From the NCBI RefSeq assembly GCF_030818695.1, contig NZ_JAUTAR010000001.1, positions 2,536,501 through 2,600,500 on the forward strand: DNA of 64,000 bases, in the 5' to 3' direction. The DNA is from Chryseobacterium sp. SORGH_AS_0447. Lineage in GTDB: Bacteria; Bacteroidota; Bacteroidia; Flavobacteriales; Weeksellaceae. Below are positions 53,210-62,175 of this stretch, piece by piece (the stretch's first letter is position 1; every line of letters begins with the position of its first letter). Made by a program: the position numbers and the translations under genes. The notes below the pieces were generated by a model. The model was not told the DNA's origin and ran no database searches. It saw nothing but the letters and a program-made list of their open reading frames with translations.

Positions 53210-53887
53210 ATGGCTATTAAATTTTTAGCTGAAGACGACAGACCCCGGGAAAAATTTTTACTGAAAGGGATAAATTCCCTCTCGGATTCCGAATTGCTGG
53301 CCATCATTTTAAGAAGTGGCAGCCGGGAAGAAACCGCCATCGAACTGGCGCGGAAAATCCTGAATTCGGTAAACCAAAGCTGGCATCAGCTCAGTCTCCT
53401 TTCCATAAAAGACCTTATGAAATTTAAGGGAGTAGGAGAAGTAAAAGCCATTGCAGTTGCTACTGCCCTTGAAATCGGCAGACGGAGAGCAGCACAGGAA
53501 ATCCCCGAAAAGTCATCGATCACGTGCAGCAATGACGGATACCAGATTCTTAAAAAATATTTATCAGATATCCGAACGGAAGAATTCTGGGCCATATTTC
53601 TCAACCAAAATAACCGGGTGCTCCATTTTGCGCAGCTGACTCAGGGTGGAATCAATCAGTCGATTGTAGATGTGAGGGTTCTATTTAAAACGGCTTTGGA
53701 TCATTTTTCAACAGGAATTATCGTAGCCCATAACCATCCCTCGGGCAATTTAAAGCCAAGCAATGAAGACATCGATATTACCCAAAAGATCAAAGAAGCC
53801 GGAAAAATACTGAATATTCAGCTGCTTGATCACCTGATTATCACCCAAAACTCCTATTTTAGTTTCTCAGACGACGGATTGTTATGA
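53210..53887 (+). CDS. radC: RadC family JAB-domain protein
   Basis: The 225-residue protein has an N-terminal helix-hairpin-helix region (SLLSIKDLMKFKGVGEVKA) and a C-terminal JAB/MPN domain with the metal motif HNHPSG followed by SNEDIDIT. It is named RadC, but a DNA-repair role has been questioned. Its stop overlaps the next ATG by 4 bases, indicating coupled translation with the downstream gene. Confidence 0.93.
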   Translation: MAIKFLAEDDRPREKFLLKGINSLSDSELLAIILRSGSREETAIELARKILNSVNQSWHQLSLLSIKDLMKFKGVGEVKAIAVATALEIGRRRAAQEIPEKSSITCSNDGYQILKKYLSDIRTEEFWAIFLNQNNRVLHFAQLTQGGINQSIVDVRVLFKTALDHFSTGIIVAHNHPSGNLKPSNEDIDITQKIKEAGKILNIQLLDHLIITQNSYFSFSDDGLL

Positions 53888-54750
53888 TTAGAAGATTGAA
53901 GTACCATGAAATTGATTTTAAAAAGTATACTGCATGCCTTGAGAGTTCGGTACAGAAAAACTGGTATGCCCGAAAAGAAGTATTGGACCAGCTTTCCGGG
54001 AACTGGCATATTTTAGTGTACAAGGATTACGAGGCGGTAATGCCCATTCATCTAAAGAAAAAAATGGGAATTAATTTTGTTCATATGCCTCTTTTTTGTC
54101 AACAGCTGGGAATTTTTTCGAACACTGACGATCCAAAAATCAATACCGCATTTCTGAAATTTCTCAGAAAAAAATATAAAGTTTTTCTATATTCATTCAA
54201 TGACTGTAATAAATTTGAAGAGAGCCTGGAAAAACGGAAAAATTACATCATTCCTGTTTCGGATTATCCATTGCTGAGAAGAAAAAAATATTTTAAAGGC
54301 CGGAAATCCACTGTTAAAATAGCACAGCACCTTAATTACAAAGAAGTTATTTTTAATACAGAATCACTGGAATTCATCAAGAATAATTTTAAAGGTTTGG
54401 TAAAAGAAGTAGAATGGCAGCGCTTAAAAATGTATATTACTTTTCTTGAGAAGGAGGGTTACCTGAAGCTTTGCGGGGCTTTCTCAGATGACGTACTGAT
54501 TAATTTGGCATTAGTAATCATCGATGAAAAACAGCTTTCTCTTTTAAGCCTGATAAATAACGAGCAGTACAAACAAGAAAACGGATCTTCATTTCTTATT
54601 GATAAAATTCTTCAGCAGTACATCGACAGGAGATCCTTCAACTTCATGGGCAGCAATATCAGGGGAATAGAAGTCTTTTTTAAGAGTTTCGGTGCAGAGC
54701 TTCGTGAGTATTGTTTTATCGAAAACAAATTTCTGAAGAGATTTTCCTGA
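53884..54750 (+). CDS. GNAT/FemAB-like acyltransferase-fold protein
   Basis: This is a 288-residue cytosolic protein with a weak resemblance to FemAB/GNAT-type proteins: two halves with alternating strands and helices and the terminal SNIRGIEVFFKSFGAELREY typical of such folds. No acetyl-CoA P-loop is obvious. Function is unknown. It overlaps radC by 4 bases and is the last gene of that unit. Confidence 0.6.
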   Translation: MIRRLKYHEIDFKKYTACLESSVQKNWYARKEVLDQLSGNWHILVYKDYEAVMPIHLKKKMGINFVHMPLFCQQLGIFSNTDDPKINTAFLKFLRKKYKVFLYSFNDCNKFEESLEKRKNYIIPVSDYPLLRRKKYFKGRKSTVKIAQHLNYKEVIFNTESLEFIKNNFKGLVKEVEWQRLKMYITFLEKEGYLKLCGAFSDDVLINLALVIIDEKQLSLLSLINNEQYKQENGSSFLIDKILQQYIDRRSFNFMGSNIRGIEVFFKSFGAELREYCFIENKFLKRFS

Positions 54751-54801
54751 CAAGATTAATTATTTAGATCTGTTCTAAATATTATTCGTAAATTTATCCT
54801 G

Positions 54802-54809
54802 TATTTTTG
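54802..54809 (+). promoter_or_regulatory. Promoter -7 box for the PhyH-like gene
   Basis: TATTTTTG matches TAnnTTTG and ends 9 bases before the ATG at 54819. No -33 TTG is clear. Confidence 0.5.
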
Positions 54810-54818
54810 AAGTAATCC

Positions 54819-55751
54819 ATGTTTAAACAGATCCGAAATTATAAGCTTCCTTATATCGTCTACAACTTTTTCAATAAAAAAAAGCTTAAGCACAATATTC
54901 CTTTATATAAAAAATATGGAATTCCTAAAAGTTATTTCTCAAGCATTTCCAGTAAAGATTTTGAACATCTTCCCACAACTGAGCGAAAAGTGGATTATGA
55001 TAGGTTGAAAGAGACCAATTTCTATAAAAATCTTTCAGAGGAAAATCAACACAGTGCGGAAAATTTTGACGATCTGGGATATTTGATCTTACGAAATTAT
55101 CTTACCGATGAAACAACCGATAAAATCAATGATGAGATCCATAAATTGATGACTGACGGTACGATTAAATTTCGTTATGGCGGTAAATTGATGTTCGCCA
55201 TTCATCATTCGGAAATCATTAGAAATATTGGTGACAACAAAGATCTGCTGGATTTTCTTTCTATATTAATAGACGGCCAGGCAAAGCTTTTTCAAAGTAT
55301 TAATTTCATTAATGGAAGCCAGCAGAAAACCCATTCTGATAGCATTCACATGACGACTTATCCGTTGGGTGGACTTCTTGGAGTTTGGATAGCTTTAGAA
55401 GATGTTGATGAAAATAACGGAGCCCTCCACTATATTCCTGGAAGCCATAAATTACCTTATTTTCTTAACTCTGAATACGATAATGAAGGCGATGCTTTCA
55501 GGATTGGTAAAAAGAGTTATAAAGCCTATGAAGAATTTCTCGAAGGAAAAGTAAGGGAATTGGGTTTAAAAAAAGAAATTTTCAGAGCAAAAAAAGGAGA
55601 TCTTCTGATCTGGCATGCCAATATTCTGCACGGTGGTGAACCGCATTTAGATAAATCAAGGACAAGAAAAAGTCTGGTTTACCATTATTTCGATGAAAAC
55701 AGCGTGTGCTATCATGAAGTCACTCAGCGCCCGGCACTTTTTGAATTGTAA
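54819..55751 (+). CDS. Phytanoyl-CoA dioxygenase (PhyH) family protein
   Basis: This 310-residue cytosolic Fe(II)/2-oxoglutarate oxygenase has the metal ligands in THSDSIHM (HxD), the distal His in WHANILHGGEPH, and SRTRKSLVYHYF for 2-oxoglutarate. The segment ALEDVDENNGALHYIPGSHK is the family signature. The substrate is unknown and could be a small metabolite or lipid. It is a single-gene unit by promoter position. Confidence 0.88.
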   Translation: MFKQIRNYKLPYIVYNFFNKKKLKHNIPLYKKYGIPKSYFSSISSKDFEHLPTTERKVDYDRLKETNFYKNLSEENQHSAENFDDLGYLILRNYLTDETTDKINDEIHKLMTDGTIKFRYGGKLMFAIHHSEIIRNIGDNKDLLDFLSILIDGQAKLFQSINFINGSQQKTHSDSIHMTTYPLGGLLGVWIALEDVDENNGALHYIPGSHKLPYFLNSEYDNEGDAFRIGKKSYKAYEEFLEGKVRELGLKKEIFRAKKGDLLIWHANILHGGEPHLDKSRTRKSLVYHYFDENSVCYHEVTQRPALFEL

Positions 55752-55875
55752 TTATTTCGCTACAAAAAAAGATTGCATTCATCATAGTATTCAATGTCTT
55801 AGAGCATTTATTATCAGTGTAAAATTTGCGGTATTTAAATTCTGAAAAATGATGTAGAAATATGCAAATAATTAC

Positions 55876-55883
55876 TAATTTTG
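55876..55883 (+). promoter_or_regulatory. Promoter -7 box before the 170-residue protein gene
   Basis: TAATTTTG matches TAnnTTTG and ends 12 bases before the ATG at 55896. Confidence 0.5.
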
Positions 55884-55895
55884 CTACCTCAAATT

Positions 55896-56408
55896 ATGAC
55901 TAGTTTTTCAGGATATTTACCCTATGCTTTTGCATTGATCATTGCAATTCCTTTTTTGGTATTGCTACGACAATTTGTATTCACTTACATTAAACTTAAA
56001 GAGCAGGAAATCAGGCTGCTTTCCGTAAAATCGAATTCAGAGAATAAAACACAGTCTTACGAAAGGATGACCTTATTTATGGAAAGACTAAAACCTTCCA
56101 ACCTGATCCAGCGATTCGATAAAGGTTTGGCCGCCCACGAATTTATTTTCCTTACTGAAAAGGCAATCAATGAAGAATTCGATTATAATGCTTCCCAACA
56201 GCTTTATATCACTAAAAATTCGTGGCAAAACATTGTCGATTCAAAGAATGCAGTGATCGCGCTGCTTCACAAAACGTACCAGGAAAGTAATGGAAACATC
56301 ACTCTTGATGAATTCAAAACCATTCTTCTGATGAATTACATGGAAGGAGAAGATTACATTTCCATGACAATCGAAGATTTAAGAAAAGAGATTTTAATAA
56401 TAGCTTAA
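55896..56408 (+). CDS. Single-span membrane protein of unknown function
   Basis: The 170-residue protein has one N-terminal transmembrane helix (about residues 7-30) and a helical cytosolic domain with FMERLKPSNLIQRFD and a possible coiled coil before it. It resembles conserved Flavobacteriia proteins of unknown role. I chose the ATG at 55896; the TTG at 55881 overlaps the promoter box. The inorganic pyrophosphatase gene follows after 24 bases, so the two are probably co-transcribed. Confidence 0.68.
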   Translation: MTSFSGYLPYAFALIIAIPFLVLLRQFVFTYIKLKEQEIRLLSVKSNSENKTQSYERMTLFMERLKPSNLIQRFDKGLAAHEFIFLTEKAINEEFDYNASQQLYITKNSWQNIVDSKNAVIALLHKTYQESNGNITLDEFKTILLMNYMEGEDYISMTIEDLRKEILIIA

Positions 56409-56432
56409 CTAAAAAATAAAAAATTTAAATAA

Positions 56433-57044
56433 ATGATTCCAAATTTTAAAGCACATCCATGGCACGGAATTTCTGCAGGAGAAGATGCGCCGAATGTTGT
56501 AAACGTTTTCGTGGAGATCGTTCCTTCAGACACTATTAAATACGAAGTAGATAAAGAAACAGGATTTTTGAAGGTAGACCGTCCTCAGAAATTCTCTAAT
56601 ATTATTCCGGCTCTTTACGGATTTGTCCCTAGAACGTATTGCGATACTGCGGTCATGAACCTTGCTGTTGAAAGAGGAGCGACAGATGTTACTATGGGAG
56701 ACCATGATCCGCTTGATATCTGTGTATTGAGTTCTCACAACATCCACGCCGGTGGTCTTTTGATGGAGGCTATTCCAATCGGTGGCTTTAAAATGATCGA
56801 CGGAGGAGAAGCAGACGATAAAATTGTTGCAGTAATGATCGGTGACCACGCTTTCGGACATTTCAGAGATATTGCTGAACTTCCTGAAGCAGAAGTGAAA
56901 CGATTAATGCACTACTTCCTGACATACAAAAACTTACCGGATGAGCCTGCAAAATGCAGAATTCAGGAAGTATATGGTGCCGAACATGCAAAAACGGTAA
57001 TCAAGGCATCTCAGGAAGATTATCTGAACAATTACGGAGGATAA
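56433..57044 (+). CDS. ppa: Inorganic pyrophosphatase (family I)
   Basis: This enzyme hydrolyses pyrophosphate and pulls biosynthetic reactions forward. The 203-residue cytosolic protein has VFVEIVPSDTIKYEVDKETG, the catalytic GDHDPLDICVLS (DxDPxD pattern) and DGGEADDKIVAV. Family I length is typical at 170 to 210. A strong terminator follows at 57069. Confidence 0.94.
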   Translation: MIPNFKAHPWHGISAGEDAPNVVNVFVEIVPSDTIKYEVDKETGFLKVDRPQKFSNIIPALYGFVPRTYCDTAVMNLAVERGATDVTMGDHDPLDICVLSSHNIHAGGLLMEAIPIGGFKMIDGGEADDKIVAVMIGDHAFGHFRDIAELPEAEVKRLMHYFLTYKNLPDEPAKCRIQEVYGAEHAKTVIKASQEDYLNNYGG

Positions 57045-57068
57045 TACATCTTTCTGTTATATAGGATT

Positions 57069-57108
57069 AAAAGGATAAGTGGAATTTTCATTTATCCTTT
57101 TTCTTTTC
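57069..57108 (+). terminator. Terminator after ppa
   Basis: AAAAGGATAA (57069-57078) pairs with TTATCCTTTT (57092-57101), extendable by 3 bp with a wobble, followed by T-rich sequence. Confidence 0.85.
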
Positions 57109-57237
57109 GTATCGATGTTAAATAATTCTAGCAGGAAAAGCGGAGAAACATCCGCAAAATAGAAGCAATCACCGGCTGATAAAGTAATTTTAAATAAATT
57201 TTAAGTCCGTAGGTTCTTCGGTTTATTTCAAAATAAA

Positions 57238-57245
57238 TAAATTTG
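57238..57245 (+). promoter_or_regulatory. Promoter -7 box for gpmI
   Basis: TAAATTTG matches TAnnTTTG and ends 21 bases before the gpmI ATG. Confidence 0.55.
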
Positions 57246-57266
57246 TAGTACAAAAGTTTATACAAA

Positions 57267-58808
57267 ATGTCAAAAAAAGCAATATTAGCGATCCTTGACG
57301 GATGGGGACTGGGAACAAATCCTGACGTTTCAGCACTGGATAAGGCAAACACACCTTTTATCGATAGCTGTCTTAAAAATTTTCCACATACCACACTTGA
57401 AGCCAGCGGACTTGCGGTAGGCCTGCCTGCCGGACAGATGGGGAATTCCGAAGTAGGGCATATGAACCTGGGAGCGGGAAGAGTAGTGTACCAGAACCTC
57501 GTAAAGCTGAATATGGCAGTAGAAAACGGTTCCTTAGGACAGCAGAAGACCATTCAGGATGCTTTTGATTATGCTAAAAAAGAAAATAAAAAAGTACATT
57601 TCATCGGCTTGGTTTCCGATGGAGGAGTACATTCACATATCAACCATTTAAAAGGCCTCTTAACGGCTGCCCATGAATCCGGGCTACACGAAAATGTTTT
57701 TGTACATGCTTTTACGGATGGGCGCGATTGTGATCCGCACTCGGGAAAAGGATTTATCGAAGATCTTCAGGACCATATGGAAAAAACCGTCGGAAAACTG
57801 GCGACGGTAGTCGGAAGATATTATGCGATGGATCGTGACAAAAGATGGGAGCGTGTAAAAATTGCCTACGACGCGATGGTAGAAGGTGTAGGAGCGCAGA
57901 CAACAAATGCCCTTTTGGAAATTCAAAAGTCGTATGATGAGAATATTACCGATGAATTCATGAAACCGATTATCATGATCGATTCCACTGCCATAGGAAA
58001 TGTTGTACCGGTGGCTAAAATCAATGATCATGATGTGGTGATTTGCTTCAATTTCCGTACAGACCGTGGCCGTGAAATTACCGAGGTGCTTACCCAGCAC
58101 GACAACCCGGAATATTTTATGAGAAAACTGCCGTTGTACTATGTCACCTTAACTAATTACGATAAAACGTTCCAGAATGTCCATGTGGTTTTTGATGAAG
58201 AAGTTTTGCATGAAACGATGGGAGAAATCCTGGAAAGAAACCATAAGACGCAGATCAGAATTGCAGAAACGGAAAAATATCCTCACGTAACCTTTTTCTT
58301 TTCCGGGGGAAGAGAAGAGCCTTTTAACGGAGAAAAAAGACTGCTTTGCCCGAGCCCGAAAGATGTTCCAACCTACGATCTGAAGCCTGAAATGTCAGCT
58401 TATGACATTACCAATGCCATTGTACCGGAACTGGAACATGAAACGGCGGATTTTGTATGTCTGAATTTTGCCAATACCGATATGGTGGGCCACACAGGGG
58501 TTTTCGAAGCAGCAGTAAAAGCAGCGGAAACCGTAGATAAATGTATTGAAAAAGTAGCAACTACAGCTTACGAACATGGATATGCCGTTTTTATCCTGGC
58601 AGACCACGGAAACTCCGACGTGATGATCAATGCGGATGGATCGCCGAATACACAGCACTCTACCAACCTGGTACCTTTCATTGTGATGGATAAAGACAAC
58701 ACCTGGAATCTTAAACCAGGAAAATTAGGAGATGTAGCGCCTACAATTCTAAAAGTAATGGGGGTAGAAATACCGGAAGTAATGAACGGAGATATCCTGG
58801 TAAGCTAA
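57267..58808 (+). CDS. gpmI: 2,3-bisphosphoglycerate-independent phosphoglycerate mutase
   Basis: It interconverts 3- and 2-phosphoglycerate in glycolysis using two metal ions. The 513-residue protein is of the alkaline phosphatase superfamily. It has LAILDGWGLG at the start, the phosphoserine motif MGNSEVGHMNLGAGR, HAFTDGRDCDP, FRTDRGREIT, CLNFANTDMVGHTG and ADHGNSDVM. The length is standard. It has its own promoter and terminator. Confidence 0.96.
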   Translation: MSKKAILAILDGWGLGTNPDVSALDKANTPFIDSCLKNFPHTTLEASGLAVGLPAGQMGNSEVGHMNLGAGRVVYQNLVKLNMAVENGSLGQQKTIQDAFDYAKKENKKVHFIGLVSDGGVHSHINHLKGLLTAAHESGLHENVFVHAFTDGRDCDPHSGKGFIEDLQDHMEKTVGKLATVVGRYYAMDRDKRWERVKIAYDAMVEGVGAQTTNALLEIQKSYDENITDEFMKPIIMIDSTAIGNVVPVAKINDHDVVICFNFRTDRGREITEVLTQHDNPEYFMRKLPLYYVTLTNYDKTFQNVHVVFDEEVLHETMGEILERNHKTQIRIAETEKYPHVTFFFSGGREEPFNGEKRLLCPSPKDVPTYDLKPEMSAYDITNAIVPELEHETADFVCLNFANTDMVGHTGVFEAAVKAAETVDKCIEKVATTAYEHGYAVFILADHGNSDVMINADGSPNTQHSTNLVPFIVMDKDNTWNLKPGKLGDVAPTILKVMGVEIPEVMNGDILVS

Positions 58809-58828
58809 AATATAATAATATAAAGCAA

Positions 58829-58866
58829 TAAGTGCCGTTATGATATTCATAGCGGCATTTTTTATG
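58829..58866 (+). terminator. Terminator after gpmI
   Basis: AGTGCCGTTATGA and TCATAGCGGCATT pair with two G-U or mismatched positions around TAT, followed by a T-run. Confidence 0.8.
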
Positions 58867-58920
58867 ACGAATATCAGAAGAATTAACATAATATTATGTC
58901 TTAAATAATATAGAAAGCTT

Positions 58921-58928
58921 TAACTTTG
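58921..58928 (+). promoter_or_regulatory. Promoter -7 box for the desaturase gene
   Basis: TAACTTTG matches TAnnTTTG and ends 22 bases before the ATG. Confidence 0.55.
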
Positions 58929-58950
58929 TGGTTTAATCTAAATTCTAAAA

Positions 58951-59931
58951 ATGTATCAACAGCTCGTAAGAAAAGAAGTAATGGGAATCTTGGAAAAGGA
59001 AGTCGGTTCTTTTCTGGATAAATTTTTAACGCCGATTGAAAAAATCTGGCAGCCTTCCGATTATCTTCCTGATCCTTCCAGCGAGAACTTCAAATACGAT
59101 TTAGAAGAAATCCAGACGTTCGCAAGAGAAATGCCGTACGATCTTTTCGTAACACTTATCGGCGACTGTATTACGGAGGAAGCTTTGCCTTCTTACGAAT
59201 CATGGCTGATGGGAGTAGACGGTGTAGATCAGGAACAGAAAGAAATCGGCTGGGCCAACTGGGTGAGAGCCTGGACCGCTGAGGAAAACAGACACGGAGA
59301 CCTTTTAAGCAAGTACCTCTATCTGTGCGGAAGAGTAAATATGCGGGAAGTTGAAGTAACTACCCAATATCTGATCAACGACGGTTTTGATCTGGGTACC
59401 AGCATGGACCCTTACCGAAACTTCGTTTACACCAGCTTCCAAGAAACTGCGACCAACATTTCCCACAGAAGGGTAGGTACATTGGCTAAGCAGTGCGGAA
59501 ACGGAAAGCTGGCGAAAATGTGCGGGGTGATTGCTGCCGATGAAGCGAGACACGCAAAAGCATATAAACATTTTGTTGCCAAAATTCTAGAAATCGATCC
59601 ATCCGAAATGATTCTTGCATTCGAAGACATGATGCGTAAAAAAATCGTTATGCCGGCACACATGATGAGACAGTCCGGACAGAAAGCTGGAGAGCTTTGG
59701 GGTCATTTTTCTGACGCCGCACAGCGATGCATGGTCTACACCGGACAGGATTACATCAACATTATGAAAGAGCTATTGGATGAATGGAAAATCGAACATG
59801 TAAAAGGACTGAATGAAAAAGCGGAAAAAGCACAGGAATACCTGATGAAACTTCCGGCAAGACTTCAGAAAATTACAGACCGTATTTCAACACCTGATCT
59901 GCAGTTCCAGTTCAACTGGGTGAAGAGCTAA
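58951..59931 (+). CDS. Acyl-ACP desaturase (diiron)
   Basis: The enzyme introduces a double bond in acyl chains carried on ACP, changing membrane fluidity. The 326-residue soluble protein has the two diiron motifs EENRHGD (about residues 111-117) and DEARHAKA (about 196-203), each of the ExxH type. These place it with plant-like stearoyl-ACP desaturases rather than membrane desaturases. It is monocistronic with a clear terminator. Confidence 0.92.
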   Translation: MYQQLVRKEVMGILEKEVGSFLDKFLTPIEKIWQPSDYLPDPSSENFKYDLEEIQTFAREMPYDLFVTLIGDCITEEALPSYESWLMGVDGVDQEQKEIGWANWVRAWTAEENRHGDLLSKYLYLCGRVNMREVEVTTQYLINDGFDLGTSMDPYRNFVYTSFQETATNISHRRVGTLAKQCGNGKLAKMCGVIAADEARHAKAYKHFVAKILEIDPSEMILAFEDMMRKKIVMPAHMMRQSGQKAGELWGHFSDAAQRCMVYTGQDYINIMKELLDEWKIEHVKGLNEKAEKAQEYLMKLPARLQKITDRISTPDLQFQFNWVKS

Positions 59932-59962
59932 TTTTAAAATGATAATTAAATAATAAAGTTGA

Positions 59963-59994
59963 GAGTGCTGGGTATTCAGCACTCTTTTATTTTT
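59963..59994 (+). terminator. Terminator after the desaturase gene
   Basis: GAGTGCTG (59963-59970) pairs with CAGCACTC (59977-59984), followed by TTTTATTTTT. Confidence 0.93.
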
Positions 59995-59995
59995 G

Positions 59996-60003
59996 TATCT
60001 TTG
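59996..60003 (+). promoter_or_regulatory. Promoter -7 box for the HAD-family gene
   Basis: TATCTTTG matches TAnnTTTG, directly after the previous terminator and 19 bases before the ATG at 60023. Confidence 0.55.
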
Positions 60004-60022
60004 CGTTTCAAAAATATTCAAT

Positions 60023-60454
60023 ATGATGAATAACAAAAAGATTGCTGTAGACTTCGACGGAACCATTGTTGACGATGCTTATCCGTCCATCGGCAAACCA
60101 AAGATTTTCGCTTTTGAAACCCTGAGAAGACTTCAGGCCGAAGGATACAGACTGATTTTATGGACTTACAGACACGGCAAAACCCTTGATGAAGCCGTAG
60201 AATTCTGCAAAAAAAACGGGATTGAATTTTATGCCGTTAATTCAAGCTTTGAAGGAGAAGTTTTTGATTCCGCTACCCAATCCAGAAAGCTGGATGCAGA
60301 CTGGTTTATCGACGACCGTAACCTGGGCGGTTTTCCGGGATGGGGAGAAATCTACAACATTATCCAGGAAAGAATCGAATTCAGGGTAGAAGGAAAAGAA
60401 GTCCTTGCGTATTCCAAGCTAAAAAAAGAAAAGAAAAAAGGATTATTCTGGTAA
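60023..60454 (+). CDS. HAD-type phosphatase, BT0820-like
   Basis: This is a 143-residue cytosolic protein with the HAD nucleophile motif AVDFDGTIVDD (residues about 8-18), ILWTYRHGKTLDEAV (motif II region) and WFIDDRNLGGFPGW at the end. Size and motifs fit the small BT0820-type HAD hydrolases of Bacteroidota. The substrate is unknown. The start at 60023 is preferred because the frame further upstream begins inside the promoter region. The tail is Lys-rich. Confidence 0.85.
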   Translation: MMNNKKIAVDFDGTIVDDAYPSIGKPKIFAFETLRRLQAEGYRLILWTYRHGKTLDEAVEFCKKNGIEFYAVNSSFEGEVFDSATQSRKLDADWFIDDRNLGGFPGWGEIYNIIQERIEFRVEGKEVLAYSKLKKEKKKGLFW

Positions 60455-60465
60455 AAATAATCTCA

Positions 60466-60540
60466 TAATGTATCAGTGTAACAATGTATTAATTTTTTAA
60501 TTCGTTATCGTTACATTGGTAGATGTATAAATTGTTACGT
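60466..60540. repeat. Opposed TGTAACAAT-type word arms upstream of map
   Basis: TATCAGTGTAACAAT (60471-60485) pairs with ATCGTTACATTGGTA (60507-60521) at 12 of 15 positions, two of the others being G-U. Further words AATGTATTAA and GTATAAATTGTTAC extend the arms. It fills the gap between the HAD gene and map. Confidence 0.7.
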
Positions 60541-60545
60541 TATTT

Positions 60546-61355
60546 ATGATTCAGTTAAAGACAATAGACGAATTGCGTCTTATGAAGCAGAGTGCCCAAC
60601 TGGTTTCCAGAACGCTGGGAATGCTGGCTAAAGAAATCAAGCCGGGAATTACTACTCTGTATTTAGATAAATTAGCCCACGATTTTATTAAAGATCATGG
60701 TGCTGAGCCTGCATTTTTAGGATACGGAGGTTTTCCGTATTCGCTTTGTATCTCTCCAAACGAGCAGGTAGTACACGGTTTTCCAAGCAAAGAAGAAATA
60801 AAGGAAGGTGATGTGCTTTCTGTAGACTGTGGCGCTGTTTTGAACGGTTTTGTCGGAGACCACGCCTATACTTTCGAAATCGGTGAAGTAAAGCCGGAGA
60901 CCAAAAAGCTGCTGAAAGTTGCCAAAGAATCTTTATACAAAGGAATTGAACAATGTGTAAGAGGAAAAAGGATTGGTGATATTTCACATGCGATCCAGGC
61001 GCACTGCGAAAAAGAAGGCTATGGGGTCGTAAGAGAGCTTGTAGGCCACGGAGTAGGAAGGCAGATGCATGAAGACCCTCAGGTTCCGAACTACGGAAGA
61101 CAGGGAAGCGGAAAAGTCATCAAAGATGGTTTGACAATCGCTATTGAACCGATGATCAACCTAGGCACCGAAAAAGTGAAATTCCATAATGACGGATGGA
61201 CAGTAACTACCTTGGATAATCAGCCTTCAGCCCATTTTGAGCATGATGTGGCGGTAATCAACGGAAAACCGGTACTGCTTTCAACATTCCAATATATTTA
61301 TGATGCATTGGGAATTGCGAGCGATGAAGAAAAAGCGTTCCAACTGGATTTTTAA
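60546..61355 (+). CDS. map: Methionine aminopeptidase type I
   Basis: It removes the initiator methionine from new proteins. The 269-residue cytosolic protein has the metal ligands in LSVDCGAVLNGFVGDHAYTF split as DCG and DHAYTF, ELVGHGVGRQMHE, IEPMINLGT and HFEHDVAV. Type Ia length is typical. The methyltransferase gene starts on the next base after its stop, so the two genes are coupled. Confidence 0.96.
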   Translation: MIQLKTIDELRLMKQSAQLVSRTLGMLAKEIKPGITTLYLDKLAHDFIKDHGAEPAFLGYGGFPYSLCISPNEQVVHGFPSKEEIKEGDVLSVDCGAVLNGFVGDHAYTFEIGEVKPETKKLLKVAKESLYKGIEQCVRGKRIGDISHAIQAHCEKEGYGVVRELVGHGVGRQMHEDPQVPNYGRQGSGKVIKDGLTIAIEPMINLGTEKVKFHNDGWTVTTLDNQPSAHFEHDVAVINGKPVLLSTFQYIYDALGIASDEEKAFQLDF

Positions 61356-62126
61356 ATGAAAAAAATCACTAAACTTTTACTGAATAAAATTCCCCGTCCG
61401 GTGCTGATCAAAATGAGTATCTGGGCGCGGCCGCTTATTTATCAGTTTTTTAAAGGCGATAAGTTTATTGATCCTATTGATGGGAAATCATATCGAAAAT
61501 TCCTCCCGTACGGATACGGAAGCCAGCGGGAAAATGCTTTGTCTCCGGGAACATTGAGCCTGGAAAGACACCGCCAGATGTGGCTGTACCTTCAGAACGA
61601 AACTGATTTTTTCATTAAAAATTATAAAGTTCTACACATCGCTCCCGAACAGGAATTTTTAAGAAAGTTCAAAAGGATGCGAAATCTGGACTACATTTCC
61701 GCAGATCTCTATTCTCCAATTGTCGATGTAAAAGCAGATATTCTGAACCTGCCTTTTGCCGACGAAAGTTTTGATATTGTATTCTGCAACCATGTGCTGG
61801 AACATATTGAAGATGACGCGAAAGCAATGAGTGAATTGTACAGGATTCTTAGACCGGGAGGCTGGGGAATCGTACAGGTTCCGATGAAAAATGCACTGGA
61901 GAAAACCTATGAAGATTTCACGATTAAAGATCCCAAAGAGCGCCAGAAACATTTCGGGCAGTACGACCATGTCCGCTGGTACGGAATGGACTATTTCGAA
62001 CGTCTGAAAAAAGCGGGATTTGAAACTGATATCAACTTTTATTCACAAACTTTTTCCGAAGAAGAAATTAAAAAATACGGGCTGAGAAAAAATGAAATTC
62101 TGCCTGTGATCTATAAGAAAAATTAA
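61356..62126 (+). CDS. SAM-dependent methyltransferase (class I)
   Basis: This 256-residue cytosolic protein has a Rossmann methyltransferase core: VLHIAPEQEFL (motif I-like, near 89), DILNLPFADESFDIVFCNHVLEH split over motifs II and III (near 129-150), and LRPGGWGIVQVP (near 168). The EFL segment replaces the usual Gly-rich loop, so the SAM site is divergent. The target is unknown. It directly follows map with no gap. Confidence 0.85.
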   Translation: MKKITKLLLNKIPRPVLIKMSIWARPLIYQFFKGDKFIDPIDGKSYRKFLPYGYGSQRENALSPGTLSLERHRQMWLYLQNETDFFIKNYKVLHIAPEQEFLRKFKRMRNLDYISADLYSPIVDVKADILNLPFADESFDIVFCNHVLEHIEDDAKAMSELYRILRPGGWGIVQVPMKNALEKTYEDFTIKDPKERQKHFGQYDHVRWYGMDYFERLKKAGFETDINFYSQTFSEEEIKKYGLRKNEILPVIYKKN

Positions 62127-62158
62127 AAACCGTCTCCTTTTCGGAGACGGTTTTTGTT
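62125..62158. terminator. Bidirectional terminator between the methyltransferase and T9SS genes
   Basis: AAAAACCGTCTCC (62125-62137) pairs with GGAGACGGTTTTT (62143-62155). It is symmetric, with A- and T-runs, between convergent genes. Confidence 0.93.
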
Positions 62159-62175
62159 TGTATAGACATTTGTAA

